A stretch of 64,000 nucleotides of DNA from Bacteroidales bacterium (GTDB lineage: Bacteria > Bacteroidota > Bacteroidia > Bacteroidales > UBA4417), in contig JADJGZ010000013.1 of assembly GCA_016707785.1 (NCBI GenBank), positions 1 through 64,000 of the forward strand, in the 5' to 3' direction. The notes below the pieces were generated by a model. It was not told the DNA's origin. It was given only the letters and a program-made list of their open reading frames with translations, and did not search any database. Numbering within the stretch: position 1 is the first letter of the stretch; each line of letters opens with the position of its first letter. Both the position numbers and the translations under genes were made by a program. This document shows positions 17,382-31,500 of the stretch, one piece after another.

Positions 17382-17937
17382 GAGTTGCAGAATTGTTTAG
17401 GTGTGATTGTCGGATGTCGAATGTCGGATTGCAGATTGTTCTTAATTCTGAATTCGTTAATCTTCAATCGTTAATCAAGATTGCCCATGAATTTGGATTG
17501 TCGATTAACGAGTTTTGATTTTTGAAGTGAAAATAGCCACAAGTAGTGCAGTGTAAATCAGCGTAATGATCCGTTTTGTCCGCGTTCCATTTGCCGAACC
17601 AGAATAAAGTGTTGAGGGGTCGGGGGTGGGTTCACAGGGAAACATTCTCATCATATTACACTCAAACTCTCAACCCATACTCAAAACTGCAACAGAAATA
17701 ACACTTTTAAATTGAGTATTTAGTGTTCAATATTGAGTGTTCCTCCTCACATGGAGCAGAATATATAACACTCAATAATAAATATTGAATTAATAAGTAG
17801 ATCCTTACTTACCTATTGAGATAATGGTCTTGAAAATTAAAGATCCAGCACTCAGAGCCAACTACTCCCCTTCGGGGCACCCGGCACCCAGCACCCAGCA
17901 CTCAGCACTCAGCACGGCACTCAGCACTCAGCACTAT
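17382..17937. other. 556-bp intergenic region with low-complexity repeats
   Basis: Between convergent genes. It contains several kinds of short repeated words: GTCGGATGTCGAATGTCGGATT near 17407-17430, GTTAATC copies near 17456-17475, ATTGAGTATT/AATATTGAGTGTT inverted words near 17715-17740, and CAGCACTCAGCACTCAG-type tandem words (17881-17936) right up to the porP stop codon. One reverse copy of the 28-bp double-hairpin repeat lies at 17854-17881. No gene is seen. Confidence 0.6.
17854..17881 (-). repeat. Double-hairpin REP-like unit (reverse copy)
   Basis: Reads on the minus strand as GTGCCCCGAAGGGGAG followed by TAGTTGGCTCTG, the same layout as the units at 3621-4202. It is joined to CAGCACTCAG-type repeats, as at 56700. 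Confidence 0.75.
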
Positions 17938-19059
17938 CTAGAACGGGCAGCACTCCATTTCCCTGACTCTTCCACCACGGTATCCCGGGTTGAAGCCGCC
18001 ATTGGAGCTACCTCCAAACATGCTGAACTGGTCAAATTCCCATACGATACTGATCTCATGTGAAGAACGTGCAGCTGTCCGAAGCTCAGTAATGATATAA
18101 TCATAACTGTACATGATCTTCATCCGGGTTTCACGATTGAAAGGGGCATTGATACCAATAGCAAAAACAGCATCATTAACATTGCCGAAATCGAAAGTTT
18201 GACTACGGAACCAGGCACCCAGGTAAACTGAGGATTTAAGGATATTCAAACCCATTGAGTAGGTAGAGAAATCAGCCTGTTTTTCATAGATGAATCCGGG
18301 ATTGAACTTAAAAGACCCCGAGTTCCTGTAATTTCTGTAGGATGAAGATCTTCCGCGATCTACTTCAAGAACTAAGTCGCCATTGATCACCAATTTCCTT
18401 GGAAGACGGGCATCAAGGTTTAGGAATGATTCGTTGGGCTGAAATACGTGGTTCACGGCAACACCTACAGTACCCTGGATACCGGCAATACTTGTACCTG
18501 TTTCAGCAAAGCGGTAAACACCTCCCACTGAAAAGTCGGGATAGGTTACACGATTCTTATCAGGAATATCAAAGGCAGTAGGATAGATATTTCCATACCT
18601 CGGGTGAAGCTGATCAGGGAAAACCAATGCATCCCAGTTGATGGATTTCTGTACAAAAGAAACCATAAAACCTACCTGGGCTACCATGTTTTCCTGAAGT
18701 GGAACCCTTGCAGCTGTTCCAATTCCTACATTACTTGCCTTGATAAGGCCTGTACCTGCTTTATCGGATAAAACCAGTAATCCCAATCCACCGGAACCCG
18801 GCAGTGCCCTTTCAGCAACATCCAACGAGAAATTATAGGTCTTGAAATCTTCTGGTATACCAGTCCACTGGTCCCTGTAATTGAACCTGGCCCTGAAACC
18901 CGGATTAAGCCCTATATACCCTGGATTATAGTAGATTGGGTTGTTATAGAATTGGGAGAAAATGGGATCCTGAGCCTGGAGGGTTCCAATCCCTGATAGA
19001 GTTGTGAAGAGCAGTACAGCAAACAGAATGCTGTTTTTCTTGCTGGTAAAAGAATTCAT
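17938..19059 (-). CDS. PorP/SprF-family type IX secretion outer-membrane protein
   Basis: 373 residues. A signal peptide (about 1-30, ending LQAQ) is followed by the family opening DPIFSQFYNNPIYYNPGYIGL and repeated barrel strands (RFNYRDQWTG, FSVGGVYRF, MKIMYSYDYIITEL). The late EISIVWEFDQF strand is typical; the last residues (MECCPF) are not a normal aromatic strand. In T9SS, PorP/SprF proteins assist secretion or cell-surface attachment of cargo with type B C-terminal domains, often as a dedicated partner encoded next door. That is the arrangement here: it lies 117 bp downstream of the giant type-B cargo gene on the same strand. Confidence 0.93.
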   Translation of the reverse strand: MNSFTSKKNSILFAVLLFTTLSGIGTLQAQDPIFSQFYNNPIYYNPGYIGLNPGFRARFNYRDQWTGIPEDFKTYNFSLDVAERALPGSGGLGLLVLSDKAGTGLIKASNVGIGTAARVPLQENMVAQVGFMVSFVQKSINWDALVFPDQLHPRYGNIYPTAFDIPDKNRVTYPDFSVGGVYRFAETGTSIAGIQGTVGVAVNHVFQPNESFLNLDARLPRKLVINGDLVLEVDRGRSSSYRNYRNSGSFKFNPGFIYEKQADFSTYSMGLNILKSSVYLGAWFRSQTFDFGNVNDAVFAIGINAPFNRETRMKIMYSYDYIITELRTAARSSHEISIVWEFDQFSMFGGSSNGGFNPGYRGGRVREMECCPF

Positions 19060-19176
19060 TTCTTGCAGGTTTTTTGTTGCCTTACGCTAAAAACTGTTCG
19101 CTGAATGATAACCGATAAAGAAAACACGTCAGGATTTAGTCAATAAAAGTACAATAAAAATAATTCAATTGTACTC

Positions 19177-19510
19177 CTACCTAATTAAAGTTACTGTTCC
19201 CGTGAATGTCTGTGGCATGTTATCATTGTTTCCTACATTATGCCCATCCCAATAAGTGCCATCGCGGAAAATCGCTTTGGCTCTCCAGAGATAAACTCCA
19301 GTAGGGGCTAAAATATTGTTAATGGTTCCATCCCATCCTTCTGTAGGTGAGCCTTTCACATCAAGCTTATCCGACGACCAGAGGAGATTTCCCCAACGAT
19401 CAAGAACTTCGATATAATACTTGCTGAGATTAATTCCGGATGGTTTGAAGAGGGTAACTCCTTCCTGTGTATTATCAGGGGCAAATGCATTAGGTACATA
19501 CAGCCCTTTA
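19177..19510 (-). other. T9SS type B (gliding-motility-associated) C-terminal sorting domain of the giant protein
   Basis: The last 110 residues carry the CHU_C/TIGR04131-type pattern: YVPNAFAPDN, then LSKYYIEVLDRWGNLLW, GWDGTINN and GVYLWRAKAIFRDGTYWDG. This is the region recognised by the type IX translocon. Confidence 0.88.
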
Positions 19511-22500
19511 AATACAAAGGAATAGTTCATGGTAGTGGTATCACCGCAATCCTGGCCGTTCCAGGAGATCAGCTTGATGGAGTATTCACCATCACGATCG
19601 AACTGAACAACAGGCTCTTCAGCATAGGAAGTATTTCCATTGCCAAAATCCCACAGGAATCCGGTTCCATTGATGGTTCCATTGTTCAACTTAATCTGAC
19701 CCTGGACATTCTCATGGTTTTCAGTAATGCTGAACACAGCTACAGGACTCGAATTCACAGCAACCTGCTGTACCAGAGTGTCGGCACATCCATGCATGTC
19801 GGATACAATCATCTTTGCATTATAAATACCGGCATGACTGAAATCATAGGATGGATTTTTTTGAGTGGAAGCACCTAATGTAGCCTGGTCATCACTGAAA
19901 TACCAGTTCCAGGTTGCAATTTGTGCTGAGGAAGTATCACTGATATCATTGAAGTATACTGGTTTTCCTTCGCAGCTGTTAGCCCAGGTAAAATTGGCCT
20001 GTGGAGGAGCAAAAATGGAAACCGACTTCATAATGGTATCATAACAACCTATCACATTGGAGCTCACAAGGTTTACCTGGTATTCTCCGGAAGTTCCATA
20101 TTCATATTTTGGGTTCTTCAATGTGGATGAAGCTGCAGTATTCATAGGATCTCCGAATTTCCACTGATAATCTTTTACCAGGCTTCCATTTCCGGAAGTC
20201 ATATTTGTGAATGGTGTCTCAAATCCTATACATACATCTTTCCAGGTGAAGTCTGTCTTTGGTGCTGGATTAACATTCACATCCTGCTCTGAGGTCGAGG
20301 TTACTGCACCTCCAACCATATTAGTGGCAACAGTCAGCTTTACCTTAAAGTTGCCTGCTTCGGTGTATGCATGAGTAACCATAGCCTGTGGCTGTGTGAA
20401 AGTCTTCACTGTATTGTCACCAAAATCCCATGTCCAGGATGCAATTGGTGCCTGGCAGGTACTATGATCCACAAAATGCATGGTCTTCTTTTGGCATAAG
20501 AGGGTGTCTACCGCATCAAATGTGCTTTGGATACAAGGAGTACGACGAATGGTATCGGTTATGGTGCTGATACAACCTGAAATACTGGTGGTTGTCAGGG
20601 TTACAAAGTATGCCCCGGGGAAAGGATAATTATGGCTGACATTTGGATTGCCTGGCAAAGTAATCGTGTCGGCAGTTCCATCACCATATTCCCAAATCCA
20701 CTCATTGATTGTAGCATTACTGGTGAGATCGGTAAAGTTCACAAGGCTGTCGCATTGACCACCGCTAACTGAATATTTAGCCTTTGGAAGTGGTGCTATA
20801 TCAATCATCTGGTAAACAGTGCTGCTGCAATTATGGATATCAGTAGCCTCAAGGGTTACCAAATATGGACCAGCCTTGGCATATTTATGCGATGGATTGC
20901 GCTCAAAGGAGAGATTGCTAAACCCTGATTCAGGATCACCAAAATTCCATTTGAAGGAAATCAGGGAATCACCGGCAGGAGTAACCACATTACTGGTAAA
21001 CCAGGTGGTTTCTCCATGACAGGTCTCAGTGTTATTGATAGCGATTTCCATGCCTTCAGGGATATAGACAGCCTTGATTATGGTGTCAGTACAACCCGAT
21101 GCATTGGTTACAATCAGTTTAACATTGTAAGTAGTGTCAGTATATCCATAAACATACACCGGATCACGGAGGGTAGAATAACTTCCCGGCCTGAATTCCC
21201 AGTACCAGCTGGTTACTGTGGATTGTGGACTGGTTGACAGATCCTGGAAGATGACAGAACCATTATGACAAGGTTCAGCAGTAAATTTGAATTCAGCCTG
21301 TGGAGCAGGAATTACCATTACCTGGATATTGGTGGTGGAACTGCAGCCATGGAATGAGGTTACTGTAAGACTTACATTATAGGTTCCGGCAGAACTGTAA
21401 GTGAATACCGGGTTCTGCAAATCGGAAGTGTCGCTTGTCATTGTTGCAACACCAAAATCCCAATGCCAGGAAATGAGGTCTGACCCGTCAGGACTAAAAC
21501 TCATATCCGTAAAGCTGGTATTATTGCCGCTGCAAGCTACATCAGAGGTAAACTGAGCCACCGGCAAGGAGTGAATAGTCACTGTATGAGAAACTGAATT
21601 TTCGCATCCAGTGGTATTGGTGATGGTTAGCGTAACTGTATAATCACCTGCTGCAGCAAACAAATGGCTTGGGGAAGCAAAGGTAGAATGAGCTGTGCCA
21701 TCGCCGAAATCCCAGTCATAGGCAGAAACAGTAGCTGGTATCACAACTGAAGGATCTGTATTGAAAGTGATGGCAGTTCCATCGCAACTGGGCTGTGAAT
21801 ATAGATATTCAACAGCAGGCGGAGGTGTGATGGTTATGGTTTGTATTGCAGTGTCAGCGCAGCCGTCACTATTGACTACGATCAGGCTGACAACATAATT
21901 GCCGGCTGTTTCATAGATGTGGAACGGGCTGGGAACTGCGGAGGTGTTATTGATTCCTGAATTAGGATCACCGAAATCCCATGACCAGCCACCAATGGTA
22001 GATCCACTGGATGCCTGTGAGAGATCAGTAAAGCTGGTGACTTGTTCGGAACAGGAGCCATCAACTTCGAATGATGCAAGTGGAGAAGCCTTTATTACAA
22101 GGTTGGCCGCATAAGTGTTCTCACAGCCGGTTGTTGTATGAATGGTAAGGCTTACAGTATAAATACCACTAACTGCGTAGGTATGTGTAACATCAGAATT
22201 GGTCGGGTCATTTACGGTAACCTGGATACCATCGCCGAAATTCCAGTTCCATGAATTAATGGTTCCGTTGTATGCTGTTGAAACATCGTTGAATGACACT
22301 TCTGAACCTGCACATGTGGGGGAACTTGTTAAGAAAAGAGCCACAGGAGCTGTGCTTACTTGTACCTGGTGATACATTGTACTAACACATCCATTGGTAT
22401 TGGTGATAGTGAGCGATACATTGTAAGTTCCCGGAGCAGAATAGATATGGCCCGGATCAGCATCTGTTGAAGTGCTGTTATCTCCGAATTGCCATAACCA

Positions 22501-25500
22501 GGTGGTAATAGTGGCTAAACTGATATGACTTGTACTGTTGAACATGATGGTATCAGTTGCACAGCCATTGTTGTAACTAAAATCAACATAAGGGGCAGGA
22601 TTTATACTCACTGTTTTAACCATTGTATTTGTACATCCATTTATAGCGCTCACCTGCAAGCTGACCTGGTAGTTACCTGCCTGGCTGTACGTATGTGTTG
22701 GATCCTGGAAGCTGGAGGTATTGGATGATCCTGAAAGTGGATCTCCGAAATTCCAGTTCCAGCTGGAAACAGCACCTTGTGACATATCTTCAAATTCAAC
22801 GGCCATTCCTGCACAGGTTCCCTGAACACTGAAGTTCGAAACAGGGCTCTGGAGGATATTGATCGGAAGTACTTGTGAATTTGAACAACTGTCGTTGGTG
22901 TAAACCGTCAGGGTCACATTATAGGCGCCGTAATTGGCATAGGTGTGACTTACATCAGGATTGTTAGGGAATAGGATGGTTTGTGTGTTGCCATCTCCAA
23001 AATTCCATTCCCAGCGTACAAGGTATCCAACAGAAGCCGATGAATTCGTAGTAAACTGAATGTTGCTCTGCTGGCAGGTTGGCTGTGTGAAACCAAACAC
23101 TACAGTGGGCTGTGGATAAACATTCACTGTGCGTGTGACTGAATTCTGGCACCCGGCAAGGTCAGTAATGGTAAGGGTTACCTGGTAATTTCCTGCGATA
23201 TTGTAAATATGTGCCGGAGCCTGTAAAGTAGAGGTTAATCCGTCACCAAATTGCCAGAACCAACTGGCTACATTCGCTGTATTCACAATTGGAGCTGGAT
23301 GGAACTGAACCGGTGAATTGGCACAATGGGCATCCGTGTAGAAGTCAACAGCCGGAAGTGCGTTGATGATAACAGTCTGTACACTTGTGCTTTCACATCC
23401 ATTGGAAGTGGTAACTGTCAGGCTCACCTGGTAAGTTCCTGCTGTTGCATAGGTGTGAACAGGGTTCTGTAGGGGTGAGAAGTTGTTCCAGTTGGAAATT
23501 GGATCTCCAAAGTCCCAATGCCAGTTTGAAATAGCACCGGTTCCGCCGGTTTGAGAAAGGTCGGTGAACTGAACAGCACTGTTTATACAAGTGTTTTCAA
23601 ATTCAAAGTTGGCCGTTGGGGCTGGTTCTATAACAATTGTCTGGGTTGTTACAGTTTCGCAACTGTCGCTTCCGGTAATGGTGAGGGTGATCGTATAGGT
23701 TCCTGAGATTGCATAAATATGCTCAGTATCTGGATTAGCCGGGAAATTGATGCTTTCCTGGTTGCCATCACCGAAATCCCATGTCCAGTTAGAAATGAAA
23801 CCGGCATATGTTGTGGAAACATCATCAAATTCAACCGGAATACCCTTACAACGCTGTTGTGAGATGTTGAACATAGCAACAGGCGCAGGATTCACTACAA
23901 CCGTTTTGGTTTTGCTGGATACGCAACCTGAAAGATCAGTTACAGTCAATGTTACCTGGTAGCTGCCAGCATTGAAATAAGTATGAACGGGAGATTGCAG
24001 GTAGCTGAAGCCACCATCTCCGAAATCCCAAACCCATGAATTGATATTTGCAACATTCACAACAGTTGTATCTGGTGCAAAATATGACAGGTCATTTACA
24101 CAGGTGTGATGATGAATGAAATCAACAGCCAATCCTGGAAGTATAATAACATCCTTTACGATTGTATCAGTACAGTTATTGAAATTCCTGGCAACATGAG
24201 TAACCTGGTAGGTTCCCGGACCACTGAATTTATGTTCAGGATTTTCCTGGTTTGAGTAATTATCGATGCCAGTTGCCGGGTCACCAAAATCCCACCACCA
24301 TGAAACTACATTACCCGCACCATTGGCATAGGACTGATCCTCGAACTGAGTATTCAGGCCATTGCAGGTATTGACATAGCTGAAGTTGGCTACTGGTGCA
24401 GGAATGATATCCACTGTTTGGGTAACTGAAGCAATACAACCAAAGGAATTGGTGATCACCAGGGTTACATTGAATTGCCCGGAAGTATCATATTGGTGTA
24501 AGGTATTCGGATTTTCAGGGAAATAGATAGTGTCATTGTCTGAGCCATCACCATAACTCCAAACCCATTGTGCAACATTTCCATACAAGGTATGCGAAAG
24601 GTCAGTAAAATGAACGGGTTCGTTGGAACAGACTGGTGAATTATAGGCAAAGAAAGCGGTTGGGGTCTGTGAAACATACACCTGGTGAATATTGGTAATT
24701 GAATTACCAAGAGTATCTATAGCAGTAAGGGTCACTGTATAATGCCCGATGGCTGCATACAAATGGGTGGGATTCATCTGGATGGATGTAGATCCATCAC
24801 CAAAGTTCCACATCCAGCTTGCCATTGCTCCAATATTGGTAGCAATAGGATCAACTGCAAAGTTAACAGGCTGGCTTTCACAGGTTGGACCCCAGGTAAA
24901 ATCAAGCCCTGGTGCAGCAGCGAAGGTTAATGTCATAGTATCAACAACTGATGCACAAGGAGTGTTTCCAAATGCAGTGAGTTGGAGTACAACATGTCCT
25001 AAGGAATAATCAAAGGCGCTTGGATAATATATCGGTGCCAGTAAGGTAGGATCATTGAAACTGCCGTTGCCGGAGGTACTCCACATCACTGAATTGGCAT
25101 TAGGGGCTGAAGAACCAAGCACTGTGTAAGTACAGGTATTGCAAATTGTAGCACCCGGGCCGGCATCAACTGTTGGAGCAGGAATGATAGTAATGAGTTT
25201 GCTGTCGGAAACACTCGAACAAGGTGAATTGTAAGCCGTCAGTGTTAACGACACGGAACCATTTGCGATATCAGCTGCACTAGGTGTATAGGTTGTAAGA
25301 AGTGCAGTTGGATTACTGAAAACACCGCTTCCACTACTGGTCCAGAGAAGTGAATCCTGGTCAATGGAGGTAGCATCCGTAATTTCATAGGCATCAGTAG
25401 AACAAACGAGATCATCCGGACCGGCGGATACAACGGGTATCCTGCTAATGGTCAGAAGGGTCTGGTCAGAAACCAGTCCGCTGCATGGGGCAATTGGATT

Positions 25501-28500
25501 GGCTGAAAGGGTAAGGGTAACCAACCCTGAAGTAATATCGGCAACGCTCGGTGTGTAAGTAGGAGAAACAGTATTGCCATTGGCAAAAGTACCTGTTCCG
25601 GAAGTAGACCAGTTAATGGAAGAATAAGTTATAGCCGAAGCGCCGCCGATAGTGATATTGATGTCTTCACAAATTATGAGATCCGGACCGGCATCAACTA
25701 CCGGCATAGAAATGAATGTGATGGTTTTGCTGTCAGAAACACTTCCACATCCTACGTTCGATGAGGTAAGTGTTAATATTACCGAGCCGGCAGTCAGATC
25801 AGCCGCACTAGGAGTATAACTTGGAGTCAATGTTGAAGCATTGATGAGGATTCCTGTCCCTGTTGTTGTCCAGACAAGGCTGGTATGATACAATGAAGTT
25901 GCATCTGTTACTGTATAAGTGGCACTCATACAGTTGTTGTCGTCAGCACCAGCTGATACAACAGGTGTTTGCTCTATGGTCAGGGTTACACTATCCACTG
26001 CTGCAGCCGGGCAAGGACTCAAAGGATTGCCTGTTAATGTGAGGATGGCAAATCCATTGGTGATATCCAGCGCTGAAGGAATATAAGTAGGGGTGAGGGT
26101 GTTGGCATTGGATAATACACCGCTCCCTGTTGCAACAGTCCAAAGTATAGAGGAAACATTGGCTGAACTGGTTCCGGTCAATGTGTAAGGACTTGAGCAG
26201 ATATGTGTATCAACACCTGCATTCACTGCAGGCAACTGGGTAATACTCAGTGTCATGGCATCAGAAACACTGATGCAAGACGGTAATGCATTGGAAGTAA
26301 GGGTCAGGATTACTGATCCTGCCAGCATATCAGCCGTTGAAGGAATGTACACCGGATTAACAACTGCAGGATTGGTGAAACTTCCAGTCCCACTGCTTGT
26401 CCATAATACTGATGCAAAATTGCTGGCAGTAGCTGAACCAAGTGCAAAAGGAATATTGTTACAAATACTTGCATCAGGCCCTGCATAAGCTGTTGCTGCA
26501 CCATTGATGGTAAGTACAAATGAGTCGGAAACACTGCCTGTGCATGGTGCATTGGCATCAACAGTCATAGTGAGAACAACACTTCCGGCCGCAATATCAG
26601 CAACACTTGGAGTGTAGGTTGCAAGCACCAGGTTACCATTGGTAAAACTACCTGTGCCTGAAGTGCTCCAAATAAGGTTTGAGAAATATGAGGCAGATGC
26701 ACTCGCTGTGGAATAGGACATTCCTTCGCAAATCAGAGTATCAGGTCCGGCCGAAATTGCAGGTGCACGTGTAATGGTAACCAGTTTATCATCACTTAAA
26801 GGATAACAAGGTGTATTACCATTGATAGTCAAAGTAAGGGTTACAACTCCCGATAGGATATCTCCGGCTGAAGGAGTATAGGTTGGATTCAGAATTCCGG
26901 TATTTGAGAATGAACCGGTTCCTGAACTGGTCCAGAATAAACTGCTATAGGCTGAAGCAGAGGCATCCAGTAAAGAAACAACGGATCCTTCACATATGTT
27001 GACGTCAGCACCTGCAAATATTGCCGGGGCACTGGTAATGGTAAGGATTAGCGTATCTGAGATAACTACTGAACAAGGTGCAATTGGTTGAGCCGTCATC
27101 ACCAGGTTCACAAATCCGGCTGTAATATCAAATGAGCTAGGATAATAGGTGGGATTTAAAGTGTTTCCACCGGTAAATGAACCTGAACCTGTTGTTGCCC
27201 AGCTGACAGATGAATAATTAGTTGCAGTCGCAGTGGATACAGTATAATTGCTGCCGGCACAAATGGTGTCATTTATTCCTGCACTGGCGGTCATATAAGC
27301 ATGGAAGTTCATGGCAACCACATCGCTGATCACATTCATACAAGGTGAAATACCTGAAACAGTAAGGGTTAGGTTAACAGTTCCTGCTGTAAGATCAGCT
27401 GCTGAAGGGATATAAATGGTTGACAGGCTATTTGAAGCGGAGAAATTACCGGTACCGGATGTAGTCCAAAGCAAAGTAGCATAGTTTGACGCTGTGGCAG
27501 TGGTAATGGTAAAGTCGATGGGCTGACAAACATCAATATCAGATCCTGCGTTTACAGTGGGGGCAGAGGTAATTGTGATAAGCACAGTATCAGAAGTAAA
27601 AGATGCGCTGCATGCTCCACTTCCTGAAGCCTGAAGTACCAAAACAACAGAGCCGGATGCAACATCACCTGCGCCTAAAGTATAAGATGAACTCAGTAAG
27701 TTTGGATCACTGAAAGTGCCGTCACCAGAGCTAATCCATATAGTTGTGCCTGTGTTGGAAGAAGTTCCGATAAGTGCAACCGGAAGATCAGAACAAATGG
27801 ATTGATCCATCCCGGCATTTACAGTTGGTAGATACTCAATATCAGCACTTCCTGACATCAGTATGCTACATCCTGTTACCTGGTCAGTTCCCAGGACTGT
27901 AAATAAACCTGGGGATTGTAATCCAAAACTGATGGCTGATCCGGTGCCTGATAGTATGATGCCAGTACTGCTGCCATCCTTGTATAAGGTATAGTCAATA
28001 CCGTTTTCTGAACCATCAAGTCCTACGATAGCTGAAGCACAAAGTACTCCTGCCGGTGTTACATTGAATAAGGTTGGACTGGGTACCACTACACAACTAT
28101 CCAACATTGTAATCTGGCAACTGTTAGCGCCGCCAACAGCCAGTATTGTATAAATGCCATTGGTAAATTGAGGGCCAAAGTTTAATACATTGCCTGTACC
28201 GGCAAGTGTATCAACATTTAAAATACCATCAATAACAAGAACATAATTCACGCCCAATTCAGATCCGTTTAAGGTGATATCTGCACCGGCACATTGTGTC
28301 CCTTGTGGGAATATGGTGAAACTGAGCGGAGAAGGCTGGATGTCAGCAACCCCATTCATGGTAGTTGGACAGCCATTGAGGGTACTGGTTGCAATAACTG
28401 TATAGTTACCCGGGATGGTAACAACACCAAAGCTAATGGCTGAACCGGTTCCCGGTACTGCTGCTCCAACATTCACAATACCATTCCTGATAAGTTGATA

Positions 28501-31500
28501 GTTAACGCCAGCTTCTGAATCATCAACACCGATTGAACTTCCAACACAATTGATACCGGCAGGTGTCAGGTTGTAAGCGATAGGTGCAGTCATTATTAGA
28601 GTGGTGCCATTCATATTGGATATACATCCGGCTGGAACGGAAACTGCGATAACTGTATAGTTACCAGCAATTAACGGTGCCCCGAATGAGATCATTGAAC
28701 CTGTTCCCGAAACAGTATCCATTGGGAATAAGCCATCTCGCATCAGGATATAATCAACTCCTGTTTCAGAACCATTCAAAAGAAGTATGGTGCCCGGACA
28801 TTGATTTCCGCCTGGCGTTAATGTAAATGCTATTGGAAGTGGCTGTAAGTCAACGTTTCCATTCATAACTGCAATACAGCCATTGCCATTGTCAGCTTCA
28901 ACAGTGTAAATACCCGGTAAAGTCTGCACTCCAAAATCAATGGCTGCGCCTGTTCCGACTATCGGACTTCCTACATTGAAAATTCCATCACGACGTAATT
29001 GGTAGTTTACACCGATCTCAGTATTATCAACACCAATACTGGCTCCAACACAGGAAACACCAGCTGGTGTAATATTAAATACTATGGGTGCATCACCCAG
29101 GGTTGTAGTTCCATTCATGACTAACTGGCAATTGGTAATCACTGAATAAGCCAGTATGGTATAAGTTCCGGTTGTTAGCTGTGGTCCGAAATTGAGTGTC
29201 CCTCCGGTACCTGGAATGGTATCAATATAAAGGGTATTGTTAAGAACCAGCACATAATTTACATTGAGTTCTGAACCATTCAAACCAATTGATGAACCTG
29301 CACAATTGGCTCCTGTTGGAGTTATGGTAAATGCTATAGGTAATGGACTCAACACAACTGTTCCATTCATAAATGTGGAGCATCCATTGGAGGAGGTGGC
29401 CACAACTGTGTAGGTACCAGGTAATATTGGAATTCCAAAACTGATAGAGGAACCTGTCCCTGTTACAGGACTTCCAACATTCACTGAACCATTCAGTCGA
29501 AGTTGATAAGTAATACCTGTTTCGGAATCATCAAGCCCAAGAGCTGAACCCAGGCAAGCCACACCTGTTGGTGTCATTGTAAAGATTAGCGGATCAACTT
29601 TAATGATGGAAGTTCCATTCATAGTTGATTGGCAATTAGTTGAGGTATTGATGGCTACAATCGTATAAGTACCTGGCAGTGGCTGAGGACCAAAGCTGAT
29701 AGCACTCCCGGTTCCGGAAATGGTGGCAATCGGCAGAGTACCATTCAGTAAAAGGGTATAATCAACTAAAAACTCTGAACCATTCAACCCGATTACTGTA
29801 TTCACGCAATTGGATCCTGCAGGAGTGATGGTAAAAGCAATGGGCAATGAATAAACATCAATTGGTCCATTCATGATTGTTGTACAACCATTCAAAGAGG
29901 TGGCAACAATTGTATAATTACCTGTAAGAGTTTGAACACCAAATGTGATAGCTGAACCGGTGCCTGCAACTGGAGCACCTATATCGGTAATACCATCTAA
30001 ACGGAGTTGGTAACTTACACCAACTTCTGAGTTATCTAATCCAATCGTTGTTCCAACACATGCAATGCCGGCAGGTGTCATATTGAAAGCGGTTGGTGCA
30101 GGATCAAGGATCAAACTGCCATTCATATTCGCCTGGCAGTTAGTCAGGACATTGTATGCATAAATAGTGTACGTTCCCGTAGTTGGTTGAACCCCAAAGC
30201 TAAACATACCACCTGGTCCCGAAATAGTGTCAAGATTTAGAACACCATTCAGTACCAATACATAATTAACTCCAATCTCAGAACCATTTAAGCCTATGGC
30301 AGTATTTGAACAGGCATTGCCAGTGGGGGTAATGGTATAGATTACTGGAAGCGGATTAACATCCACCGATCCGTTCATATTATTTGTGCAACCATTGGCT
30401 GCAGTAGCAATCACGGTATAGTTTCCGGTCAGGGTCTGTGCGCCGAAGGAAATGGCAGCACCTGTTCCTGCAACAGGGGTACCGATATTGGTGGTACCAT
30501 TGAGACGAAGTTGGTAATCAACCCCAACTTCAGAGTTGTCAAGACCAAGAACAGCACCGATACAAGCCACACCTGCCGGGGTCATATTGTAGGCAGTAGG
30601 AGCAGGGACAAGAGTCACGCTTCCGTTCATGGTAGCCTGGCAATTGGTGGTGGTGTTATAAGCAATAATGGTATAAGTGCCGGTAGTAGGCTGGTTTCCG
30701 AAAGTAATCACTCCACCGGTTCCGGGGATAGTATCAAGATGTAAGGTTCCATTGAGGATCAGTACATAATTTACATTGATTTCTGAACCATTGAGTCCGA
30801 TAGGTGAGTTTGTGCAACCATTGGCAGCAGGTGTCATGGTGAAAAGAACAGGCAATGGACTAACATCCACCGATCCGTTCATGTTATTGGTGCAACCATT
30901 GGCAGCAATAGCAATTACTGTATAGTTTCCAGTCAGTGCCTGTGCACCGAAGGAGATTGCAGCACCTGTACCTGCAACCGGTGTACCGATGTTGGTGGTA
31001 CCATTGAGACGGAGTTGGTAATCAACGCCAACTTCAGAATTGTCAAGACCAAGAACAGCACCGATACAAGCCACACCGGCCGGGGTCATATTGTAGGCAG
31101 TAGGAGCAGGGACCAATGTCACGCTTCCGTTCATGGTAGCCTGGCAATTGGTGGCGGTGTTGTAAGCAATAACGGTATAGGTGCCGGTAGTAGGCTGGTT
31201 TCCGAAAGAAATCACACCGCCTGTACCTGGGATGGTATCGAGGTATAAGGTTCCGTTGAGAACCAGTACATAATTTACATTGATTTCTGAACCATTGAGT
31301 CCGATAGGTGAGTTGGTGCAACCATTGGCAGCAGGTGTCATGGTGAAAAGAACAGGCAATGGACTAACATCCACCGATCCGTTCATATTATTTGTGCAGC
31401 TATTGGCCGCAGTAGCAATCACGGTATAGTTTCCAGTCAGTGCCTGTGCACCGAAGGAGATTGCAGCACCTGTTCCTGCAACCGGGGTACCGATATTGGT